64,000 nt of DNA, taken from Gracilaria gracilis. Its lineage: Eukaryota > Rhodophyta > Florideophyceae > Gracilariales > Gracilariaceae. A program made the translations under genes and the position numbers. The notes under the pieces were generated by a model, which ran no database searches, was not told where the DNA came from, and was given only the letters and a program-made list of their open reading frames with translations. How positions within the stretch are numbered: position 1 is the stretch's first letter; each line of letters starts with the position of its first letter. Of this stretch, positions 1 through 9,019 are shown piece by piece. The stretch lies in the NCBI GenBank assembly GCA_030374805.1, contig JARGSG010000012.1, positions 1-64,000 of the forward strand, written 5' to 3'.

Positions 1-3000
1 AAAATGCGAATTCTTCACGGATACAGTCAAGTATCTGGGTCACATAATCCGTCCAGGACGTGTCATGATCGAGGAAGCTCGTGTGAAGTCGCTGAAACAG
101 GCCACTGAACCGACTACCCAGACTGAACTGAGATCCTTTCTAGGATTAGTCAACGTCTATAGACGGTTTATTCCCAACTTCGCGAACATTGCGGCACCTC
201 TCAACGCGCTCCTGCGGAAGGGTCAACCGCCTAAGTTGGACCCATTCACGTCTACTCAGACAGAAGCCTTTAACTCTCTCAAGGAGGCTGTAACCACGGC
301 ACCAGTATTGTCACTACCGAAACCAGGACTTTCATATACCGTGGACACGGACTCTAGTGACTACCAGGTAGGCTGCGCCCCTATTTCAAACCACCCCAGA
401 GGGGGGAACGCAAGCCAATTGGGTACTGGTCCCGTTCGTTGAACGTGCTATGAGAAGAATTACTCCGTCTCGGAGAAGGAATGTCTTGCAGTAGTGTGGG
501 CATTATGCACACTACGCCCCTACCTCATGGGTGCTCATTTCACCGTTTACACGGATCACTCATCATTGAGATGGCTACTCTCCATATCGGAGCCTTCAGG
601 CCGCTTAATGCGTTGGAGACTGCGTCTTGCAGAGTTCGACTTCGACGTCACCTACAAGAAGGGCGCCAACAATACACAAGCCGACGCCCTTTCTCGCCTA
701 CCCACCACAGAGGAAGCGTTAGCCGTCGATGACGAGGAAATACCCTGCTTTGCAGTTGACGACTACACCGCAGGTGAACTGGAGGATATCGAAGAGGAAT
801 GGCCAGACGAATTGGATTTTGACCAGGAACTGGACGACCTTACTCGCTGTCAGCGAAAGTGCGAACCCCCTACCAGGGAACTTCGTACCCGTCACAACGG
901 GAGGAGATGGTTAGGGAACAGTTCAGCGATCCCTACTGCACGAAGATTCGGGCGCAACTCAATGGAGGAGCTGATCTCCCCTTTCGGGTGAATGATATTG
1001 GATACCTCGTTCGCACGGTAACTGGAAACCCACAAATAGTGGTGCCACACGCCCTACAATCTCGGGTGTTACACTTATCACACTATGCCAAACTTAGTGG
1101 TCACGTCGGAGGACGGAAACTGTACCTTACATTGCGAAGGAAATTCTACTGGCCAGCAATGGCTGTGGATTGCTACGCAACTGTGCGGTTCTGCCCCGAG
1201 TGTGCTCGGAATCGCGTCAAGCTTCGCCGCCACGCGACGAAGTTGAAGCTCTTCCCCGCAAGGGCGCCCCTGGAATTCGTAGCCATCGATATTTTGGGAC
1301 CGTTCCTCGCTACTAAGCGGCGTAACAAATTTTTACTCGTGATCACGGATCGTTTCTCGAAGCTCGTTCGTACCGTTCCCTTACAAAGAATCACGTCATT
1401 GACGGTGGCGCAAGCATTCGTCACCCATTGGGCATTCGTCTACGGTCCACCGGTGAATCTACTCTCCGACAACGGGAAACAGTTTGCCTCCCGGTTCTTC
1501 GGGGATGTATGCAGAATTCTGGATGTCAAGAATCTCTTCACGACAACCTACCACCCCCAGTGTAATGGGCAGGCTGAACGGTTTAACCGGACGCTGTTAG
1601 CAGCACTCCGTTCATACGTAGCCGATCACCCCACCACGTGGGACCTGTTCACCGATGCGCTGACATTCGCATACAACACTCAGGTACACCGTACTACGGG
1701 ATTAACTCCATTTGAATTGGTTCTGTCTCGCACCCCACCGCCCGTGGCGCTCGAAGCACAGCCAACGCTGGATCAATTTCCTTCGACGAAGGGATACAGG
1801 GAAACCTGGAAGACATGGCTTACCAAGCTGGTCCCAGCAGCACAACGGTCAATGGCCCGGTCACAAGCCGCGTATAAGCGTGATTTCGATCAGCGAGCCC
1901 CTCGAAGACCACCCGCCCTTAAAGAAGGGGACTATGTGTTCATCCGTAAGGAGTATTGGAACCCAGGCAAGGAGAAACGCCACAAGCTCTCACCCGTCGC
2001 CGACGGTCCTTTCAAAGCAATCGCTGTGGAATCCGACACTGTCGTAGTGGATATGGGTCAGCAACACGAACGCATTTCCCGCGATCGCGTGGTTTTTGCA
2101 CCCCCGCCCGCGGGAAACGACCCATCAAGTGGACATTCTACCGCAGAAGCGGAAACGAACACTACGGACACACCAGACCCACCCCCGATCAACCGCCCTA
2201 GGGAGGTACCACACCCAAGTAGGGGACTCTCGGATTTGCCGATGTTATCGGACTCTACGCGCCCTGGCGTTTCGCTGTCTGAAGCCCCGCCGCCTGGCGT
2301 AATTATTCGCCGCCTTGGCGCGTTGACACCCACTCCCCATGTCGCTTCATCTAAGGAGGGGGAGGGACTCGTTAATCGTCATGCTTCCGCGCGGTCGCGT
2401 GAGGAACACCGTGTAGCACGGAAGAGAGACACCGCTAATGCGCAATCAAAGCCCTCTCGGGAGCCCGGCGTCTCATCAAGGTCGCCGCGCATCAACGCAG
2501 AAGCGGAATCGTCACCAGACACTACCGCCGTGCGGGACAGGACCGAGGAGACTCAGTCGTTACCGGTGAAGCCGTTGCCTGCGCCGCATAGCGCGCCTGG
2601 AGTGACTACGTCGCATAACGGAGTGGAAATACCGCCCAAGGCGCCGTTGAGCTCGCAAGTCCAAGACGGAGAAGAGTCGTCGGAGACTAAGTCGCCCAAC
2701 ACGCCTGAGGCGGGCCCCACCGCGGACACGTCGCTAAATGCCCAGCAGGGAAGTGCCAACCGTAGGACACGGACTACACCTGTAAGGGAGATCAGCTCAG
2801 CGAGCGAACCACGTCGACAAACCGAGCTGACACCTCCCGTGCATACGGAGACGGAACACGCCACGGCGCAGACCAATGACGGCCACCCGTTGACAACGTC
2901 ACGTACCACCACGGCGAGGCCGGTTCAATCAAGGTTACCGTTGACGCGAGCGCGTTCGACGCCACACACAACTCCGTCGAAACGGTTGCTACCACGCAAA

Positions 3001-3462
3001 CTTGCGGTACGCCCACCTGGGACTCCCGCGGGAGAAGGAACTCTACGGGAACAAGGAAACGGGAACACCGACACCGCGAGACGCGTGACCACCGACCCAA
3101 GTAGGGGACCACACCGCGAAGATACAGTTCCACCAACCTTGTTGGACACACCTCGGTCTAACCGGAACACCGACGCAGTGCCACACACGATGAAGCCGCC
3201 GGAGAGCTCTCCGAAGCAGGATGTCGTAGTCACACGGCAAGGCCGGGAAGTCTTCCGACAGGAGTTCGTAGTCGACCACATAGTGGAACACTCATATCAC
3301 CCGTTGGGGTACATACAGTATCTCGTACGTTGGTACGGCTACGGACCCGAGGCTGACTCGGATGAGCCAATCGAGCATCTCCCACGATCAAAAGTGGTGC
3401 AGTACCATCGGCGTACTCTCACGGGTCTCCCGGCGACAATTCTCAACGCCCAAGTGGGATAA
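1..3462 (+). pseudogene. pol: Element A pol, 3' part (RT end, RNase H, integrase, chromodomain)
   Basis: Retrotransposon polyprotein that would copy and integrate element A. In order I read the end of RT with the conserved RSFLGLVNVYRRFIPNF segment (about 120-180), RNase H ending in ADALSRL (about 560-705), the integrase zinc region with H-H and CPEC (about 1065-1215), and the integrase core with FVAIDILGPF (about 1285), LLSDNG (about 1460) and HPQCNGQAERFNRT (about 1555-1590). A GPY/F-like stretch follows near 1980-2040. Then come roughly 380 residues of low-complexity, Pro/Thr/Arg-rich sequence and a C-terminal chromodomain (about 3265-3410, VRWYGYGPEADSDEP). The chromodomain is expected to guide integration to modified histones. 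The piece is a fossil with about three breaks. Confidence 0.88.
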
Positions 3463-3636
3463 CACGCCCCGAAGGGGAAGAAGCTAGCTCATCTAGAAGG
3501 AAGTTGAGAAGTGGGAGAAGACGAAACTGGCACTTAGGAAAGGAAAAATATACGTCATAGACGGAAGTAGGTTTAATGGCCATCCAGGCTATATCCTACA
3601 ACAACACCGCATAGCGGGAATCAGGTGGAAGATGGA

Positions 3637-5643
3637 CTAAGCCCCCGACCCTTGGTTGGAGGGGCCCGGAGCGCCCTCACCAGTACCCCCATTGCTGGGA
3701 TTGGATCCGCCAGTAAGGCGTGCAGCCAACGCGTCCCGCATTGCGGCGACGTCCCCGCTCGCGACAGTGGCGGAAAGCCCAACTCCTCGGAGGAACTGAG
3801 CGATCACAGCCGCCTCACCGGTTCCACCCCCAGAGCGGAGGACGGCAGGCACCCCGATCACCTCTGGTTCGTCCGGAAGGGAAGCCACCACTGCACCTAC
3901 CGACGAAGGTTCGGGCGCCGGTGGATTCACCGGCTCAGCCGTCGCCATTCCCGGCGCTGCCGTGTCATTGGAGGTCGGCTCAACCGCGTTGGCGGAAGGA
4001 ACCTCTTCGACTACGTCGTCATCATACCCCATCTCGGGTTCGTCGTCCATAATTTGGTCGTCATCACCGCCGTAGGCGTGGTAAAAATCTTCAGCATCGA
4101 CGAAGCCAACCGGATGCCCGTAAGGGATATACCTCAGAGCCATCCGGAGAGCTGCCGCTTCAGCTGCGGTGATCTCTTGCACCTCCCAGGGATTGAAAAA
4201 GATGAAGTCTCCCGCCAATGGCGTGCGTCGTCCCGGAGACCGGTCGAAACCGCCGTCCTCGTGACCGCGGCCGCTCTGAGCGAAGGGCACGCTGGCCCAA
4301 TCAACTCGGTCGATTACGTCGAGGAGTCCACGAACTTCTTCGGCATTGTTTTCACCTCCCAGAGGGACCCGCAACGAGATTCCTCGGATGCACGCACGAA
4401 GGCGAGGCGGGACATACCACAGTCGATACTGGTCATATACTTCCCATAGGAGGTAAGCCGCGGTGCGGATAGCCCACTCGGTGAGCACCACGGACCACAG
4501 TCCGGAATACGGATCCTCGATGAGGCAGGAGCCAAGATAGGAGAGGACCGGGGGCAACTCCACGTAGCACCCGCGACACACCTCCACCGAGGACCACCAA
4601 GTGGGAATGGGAACATAACGGCCCAGCCGGTGATTGTGCCGGATTCGATTGATCTCCGTGTTTTGATACGGGACGAGAAACCCGAAACGGGAACGCGCAC
4701 GGCGCTCATCGCGGATGAAGTTCTGTAACCACCGCGAACGGGACTCCCGGCGAAGATACCTGAACTCCGCCCGGATGATGGGATGAATCCAACATACCGC
4801 CTCCTGGCGTACACTAGGACGTCCTCTCCAGGAGTAAGTCTCAACCACCGCCAAGCGGGTGCAGTACGAAATCTCGCCTTGAGTACGGTATAACCGGAGA
4901 TCAAAGCTGATGGAATCAGGAATTGGGAACTCGAAGTTCGCCCGGCTCTGCCGCGCATAGCCCAAGCGAACCAATGCCGCCTGAGCGGAAGCCAGCGACT
5001 CGCCGGAACGCCGCACGATTGCATGAGGAGGAACGGCAACCCGTCGACCCCAATCCCACGAAGTGGTGACTAACGCCGGAAGATCCCCGGGAAGGCGATC
5101 AGTACCGTCCGCATAGGACGCGATGAGCTCCTCGTTGAAAACGGCTGTAGGATGAAACCACGGAGCAGTCCGGAAAAGATGCGCGTGAACGCGAGGGTTC
5201 AGCCCGACGAGCTCATTGTAGGAAGGCCACGGCACTTCCTGCATGACGTGACCATGGGGCTGCTGCCCCGGAGGGAGAATGTGCCCGCCGCTGGCGTTGA
5301 GTCCCTGGGACGCCCCAGAAGCATTGCCGCTTTGCGGGAGAGGCACGGAACGAAATCCGGAGAAGTATCCCGAGTTCGGAGGTTGATCGCTCATCGCGCG
5401 AGGCGCTTGAGGAACGGGAAGGTTGGTAGTACGACCGCGAGAGCGAGTTGAAGACTGTAGTGAACAGGGTTGATCGTCGCTGGAGCGAGGTTTGCACTTG
5501 GAAGTGGTAGTGACTTGGTCTTCGCGAGGCGAGATGGAATCCGAAGACTTCGGGGATGCGCTTTTATGCCCACGGTTGGGAGTTCGACCCGCCATCGCGA
5601 CGGCGTGGCTCACTCTTAAGGAGGGGGATATGAAGGACAACAC
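3637..5643 (-). CDS. Opposite-strand accessory ORF of element A (668 aa, function unknown)
   Basis: Open reading frame of 668 codons on the strand opposite to pol, lying between the chromodomain end and the 3' LTR. I do not recognise the product. The N-terminal ~100 residues are Ser/Pro/Gln-rich, the middle (about residues 120-450) looks globular, and the tail is acidic and Pro/Ala-rich. The middle carries stretches also found in elements B and C: YQNTE followed by basic residues, CRGCYVELPP, DQYRLWYVPPRLR and GHPVGF. No signal peptide or membrane segment is evident, so it does not resemble an envelope protein. Antisense ORFs at this position are known in some plant Ty3/Gypsy (Tat-lineage) elements. 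Conservation in three elements of this window argues that it is a real gene. Confidence 0.75.
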   Translation of the reverse strand: MLSFISPSLRVSHAVAMAGRTPNRGHKSASPKSSDSISPREDQVTTTSKCKPRSSDDQPCSLQSSTRSRGRTTNLPVPQAPRAMSDQPPNSGYFSGFRSVPLPQSGNASGASQGLNASGGHILPPGQQPHGHVMQEVPWPSYNELVGLNPRVHAHLFRTAPWFHPTAVFNEELIASYADGTDRLPGDLPALVTTSWDWGRRVAVPPHAIVRRSGESLASAQAALVRLGYARQSRANFEFPIPDSISFDLRLYRTQGEISYCTRLAVVETYSWRGRPSVRQEAVCWIHPIIRAEFRYLRRESRSRWLQNFIRDERRARSRFGFLVPYQNTEINRIRHNHRLGRYVPIPTWWSSVEVCRGCYVELPPVLSYLGSCLIEDPYSGLWSVVLTEWAIRTAAYLLWEVYDQYRLWYVPPRLRACIRGISLRVPLGGENNAEEVRGLLDVIDRVDWASVPFAQSGRGHEDGGFDRSPGRRTPLAGDFIFFNPWEVQEITAAEAAALRMALRYIPYGHPVGFVDAEDFYHAYGGDDDQIMDDEPEMGYDDDVVEEVPSANAVEPTSNDTAAPGMATAEPVNPPAPEPSSVGAVVASLPDEPEVIGVPAVLRSGGGTGEAAVIAQFLRGVGLSATVASGDVAAMRDALAARLTGGSNPSNGGTGEGAPGPSNQGSGA
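5618..5630 (+). other. Polypurine tract of element A
   Basis: The run AAGGAGGGGGATA lies immediately before the LTR start. In LTR elements the purine run primes plus-strand synthesis. The same kind of run precedes the 3' LTRs of B and C. Confidence 0.65.
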
Positions 5644-6480
5644 TCCTTGGAGGCGATTTGAGGTACTTAGTTAATTTCCGCATCATGCGTTAGTAGATAT
5701 ATATGAGCTACACCGCTATTAGCGTGTCGCCTCGCCGAGGTAATTTCCACACATGTACACGTGGATTGCACGGCTCGAGGCGCCGCTTAGCGGGTGTGAC
5801 TAGCACACGTGTAGCACGGATATGCCGGAGGCAGTGCACCCAGCATTGCTGTATTTACTCAGATATTTTATAGATTATTTTGCCCGGCGCACCCACTGTC
5901 AGTGGTGTGCCGAGCTCAGTACTTAGAGGGTTGAGCATCGCTCCCCCAAGTAAATTGCCCCTTACCAAGCAAGGGCTTCTGGCTCTAACTATCACGCCTT
6001 CGCGGACTGTTCACCTCCAAGTGGAGTGACGACCGCGTTGTTCACGTATAGTTACCCACCCTTGTGGCGCTCAGAGTATAACCACTATTTGTGTGTCTCG
6101 TTCCGACCTATTGTCGTATACTCGCCCCTGTATTGGGTTTGCTTTACTCTCTCTTTTTCCCCCACTCTGGTGGTTTGCTTTCTCCCCTTTTTGGGTTTGC
6201 CTTTTTGCCCTGTCCTCAGTGGCCCGTTTCCGACACCTTGTCGTTGCCGTGCTACTCTCTTCCGAGGACTCATCTCGTGACCGTGTGAACACGTGGATCT
6301 CTACCGACTACTAATCAGCCTAACGCTCCGACGCTTGTCGTGACGGTTTGACCTCGGATTTACACCCGGCTTAGCTGTGTCATTCCCGGAGTGCTCCGTT
6401 CGCTGTGCTGCCCTGTCGAGGGGAAGATTCCGAACGTCTTCGTGAGCCTGCGCTTTTCCCGCCAAAGGCGTTGCTCCACA
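5631..6480 (+). repeat. 3' LTR of element A (about 850 bp)
   Basis: Starts with TGAAGG just after the polypurine tract and ends ...TTGCTCCACA where the reading frame of a pogo-like transposase begins. It shares with the other LTRs here a segment ending in an ...ACACCCGGCT-type motif (about 6362-6373) and the closing TTGC..CACA. The left boundary is inferred from the polypurine tract, since no second copy is available to confirm it. Confidence 0.7.
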
Positions 6481-6650
6481 AGGTGGAACATTTTGTTGAA
6501 GAAACCAAGGCCTTGCGGGAGAAATATGGGCACATTGTTCTCACTTTCGATGGATATGGGGCTTATTGTACTTACAAAGCACTAAAGATGATGGAAGAAA
6601 ATGGTATTGTCGCCGTAGGCTTGCCCGCGCATACAAACTACAGATGATCC
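6481..6650 (+). pseudogene. Pogo-like DDE transposase fragment (P0)
   Basis: A readable stretch of about 55 residues contains VEHFVEETKALREKYGHIVL, then TFDGYGAY and VGLPAHT. This matches the second catalytic aspartate region of the DDE_1 transposase family, where the pattern is LDGH.SH followed by ALPAHT. The equivalent stretches in the two minus-strand copies of this window are EHFVKGTEHLRQG..IYDGHRSH and EHFMRDTK..VYDGHRIH. Only this central piece remains: the N-terminal part would lie beyond element A, and the frame ends soon after the PAHT motif. Element A abuts it exactly, so it is the likely insertion target of A. Clearly non-functional. Confidence 0.75.
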
Positions 6651-7199
6651 TTGTTTGGGACTGTTGATGCTTCTCGTCTGGCAGAAGGGGAGCCCGCGGG
6701 TATAGCATGAATGTGTCCGAAAATTGGATGGTTCAAAAATATGAAAGATGTTTTCATTTAAATTTTGTGTAAGCTGTCCTTTTTTTACCTACCCCGTGAT
6801 ACCCTGTACAGTCAGCAAAGTTGACAAATATCAAAAAAGAGAACAGCTCTGATGGCAACTTGCCAGAGGTACTGTGGGTGTTCCTATACTTCGAACGTTA
6901 TGAGGAACAATCGGCCCTGAGCGAAACCTTATGAAGCACACTGAGCGATGCTCCACCCAACAGTCGGAAGCGGTTCGCTCCTCCCACTTTCGTGTGCTGA
7001 AGCAAAGTAAATGATAGAGAAACGAAATAAGCAGACTCCCACCACAGTCGGGCATGTCCGACAAACCTCCGCAACCCATGCATGCCCATCATGTCTGATG
7101 CACTGCGCTCACATATCACCCGAAAGCCATCTGGCTGCCCTGACTGCCGCTGTCCGAGATTTCGCAATCGCGCGTCTAACTTTCAGATACCGAAGGAGG
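6651..7199. other. Non-coding stretch between two pogo-like fragments
   Basis: About 550 bp without a supportable gene. Only short unrelated ORFs occur. Its flanks are both pogo-like transposase remains, so it is probably degraded transposon sequence. I see no tandem or inverted repeats. Confidence 0.4.
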
Positions 7200-7595
7200 A
7201 CGAATGATTCCGAGTAGCGGCGACTACGTCGTAACGCATCGACACGGTTGAAATGCTTTTGCAGCACCTGCCGTCACTCCCTTTTGATTGTTTCTTTCTG
7301 CAAATTCTTCGCAGCCTTGGCCACGTTCTTATCTTTGCTAATCTGTCACATTTTCTTTCTGAGCCGCAGAAGTGAAAACGCCGCCTTAGTAGTCAGTACC
7401 GCGCCGTCTAACGTATCCAGGAAACCGGAGGAGTGTATCTGGACGTTCTCAATTATCTAGGAAACCGTATGGCTCTTCTCAGCGTCCATCATCTACATCA
7501 TTTCCTCGAGAGTTGCGATGCGATTAAGCTCCTCGAAACTGTGTGTACGAGCCTGCGCAAACAGTCGACACTCCTCAAAAGGTGAGATGCCACAC
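7200..7595 (-). pseudogene. Pogo-like transposase P1, C-terminal part, cut off by element C
   Basis: Read on the minus strand from 7595, the sequence gives CGISPFEECRLFAQARTHSF followed by ELNRIATLEEMM. This matches the P2 copy further right (CGVWPLDDCGLFSQTRPYSF, EPNRIATMEVM). A short basic, Ala/Lys-rich tail can be followed to about 7200, with stops. The frame runs directly into the target duplication CACAC at 7591-7595. Its continuation is found on the far side of element C at 32504 (NIKSGFGK then CG), so this is the 3' end of the same transposase gene, displaced by about 25 kb of insertions. Confidence 0.75.
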
Positions 7596-7756
7596 TGTGG
7601 AGCAATGGCAATCCGATGTCGGCACAGTGAAGTTTCTCATAAAGGAGCTCTATCCATTGAGCCCTAACGTGTCAGACTATGAATATGGACCCCGTTTCGG
7701 GTGAAATTGGAAATATTGTTGGGACGTACCTTGTTAGGTGAATCGGAGATAGAACC
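7596..7756 (+). repeat. 5' LTR of element C, left piece
   Basis: The first 161 bp of the LTR, matching 31507-31667 of the 3' LTR with about a dozen differences by eye. It stops at the GAACC target duplication of solo LTR E. The LTR resumes after E at 20675. Confidence 0.9.
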
Positions 7757-7783
7757 TGTAGTGCAACGCCAGAGGCGGAAAGA

Positions 7784-8582
7784 TGTAGTGCAATGCTATT
7801 GCGGATGAAGCTTCGCTATTGCGATTCATAGACAAGGGGATGCTCTCTAAGGAGGTGATGATGAATGCCGTGCGTGGCACACCCCATTCTTGGGTAGATT
7901 CGTAAAACATATAGGATAGTTGTGAGGTGCACAGCATTGCTGGTCAGTCACACACGTGTGGGGAGTTTGCACCCATTGTTGGGGATTCTAGATATTAATA
8001 TTGGATATTTAGTTACCACTGACAGTGGGCGGCTACACTACATAGTAGGTTGAGCTCAACCCAACTTTGGAGAAGTAAACGACTCAACCGAGTGTTCGGC
8101 TCTGATGTTTCACCCTTGGTGAGCAATATCCTCCTCGCGGAGAGTTGCCACTACTGTGTAGGTACCATCATCCGCCTCGCGGCATCTACAGCACCCTTAC
8201 CGCATTCCGCGTGTTATTCTGTGTGTTTCCTTTATTTGTTTTCGCACTGTTATACAGGTATCGCTACACTGCATACCGGTGTTGACCGTTCTTTGTTTCG
8301 CCCACTCGCGTGGTTCGCTACCGCTCTCCGCGTCTCGTACCACTCTCGTGTGTGTGTTGGCTGTCCCGTCTGTGACGTCATCCCCGACTCTGTCGTGCTC
8401 CCCACCACTGTGCGGCTTCTTTGCCTTTACCGCTCTCTACGCGTGTCGTGACGGTGATCCCCGGTCTTACACCCGGCTAGCGCGATCACCCTGAGAGGGG
8501 CTCTATTGCTGTGACTACCTCAGTTGAGGGAAGGCTTGAACACCCTTTGTGTGTCTTCTTCTTCCGCAGGGGTTGCACCACA
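7784..8582 (+). repeat. 5' LTR of element B (799 bp)
   Basis: Begins TGTAGTGCAA and ends GGTTGCACCACA. It matches 19148-19946 along its whole length. Confidence 0.95.
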
Positions 8583-8584
8583 AT

Positions 8585-8603
8585 TGGTCTCCCGACTTAG
8601 AAG
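8585..8603 (+). other. Primer binding site of element B
   Basis: TGGTCTCCCGACTTAGAAG begins 2 bp after the LTR. It begins with TGG, as expected for pairing to a tRNA CCA end. Element C has nearly the same site. I cannot name the tRNA. Confidence 0.7.
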
Positions 8604-9019
8604 TCGTGTTGTATCCAGCAAGCTGGTTTGGTGCACCTTCCGGTTTGCCGGTTCGTTTCGTGGTCGTGGAGGACATTTCGCTGTTTAATCTGGGATTCGC
8701 TACCGACTCTACGTCGTGTCGGTTTCGTTTTCCCAATTTGGGTTGTTGTTTGGACACGGTTCTTTACCGTTGGCACTACCTATTTCCGTAGTGTGAGATT
8801 CCCGTCGGTACGGTTGTTGTCACCCCGTTTGAGTTTTTGAACTCGTCCCAGCAATCTGGTGAAGCAACGTTGTCGGATCGTGACGTTCCCGTGGACACGG
8901 TTGTCTTTACCGCATTCGGTTTTTTTTCGTCACTCGTGTGAGGATACTAAACTCATTCGAGGTTAATTTGCTGTTCGCTTGATTGTTCCCAGTTCTCTGG
9001 TCTCTTTTCGTCGTGGACG

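Larger units (their letters stand above)
1..6480 (+). mobile_element. Element A: 3' part of a Ty3/Gypsy chromovirus-type LTR retrotransposon
   Basis: The window opens inside the reverse transcriptase of this element and runs through RNase H, integrase, a low-complexity tail, a chromodomain, an opposite-strand ORF, a polypurine tract and the 3' LTR. Its 5' LTR and gag lie outside the window. The order matches elements B and C. A ends at 6480 directly against pogo-like transposase coding sequence, so it probably inserted into an older DNA transposon. The pol part is broken in about three places, while the opposite-strand ORF is open throughout. Age cannot be estimated because the second LTR is not visible. 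Confidence 0.9.

Noticed and set aside
3637-5643. Opposite-strand ORF as an envelope gene
   Set aside because: No signal peptide, membrane segment or cleavage site, and it runs opposite to gag-pol.
8050-8451. 133-codon ORF in the LTRs of B (also at 19414)
   Set aside because: It is repeated only because the LTR is repeated; low complexity and no homology.
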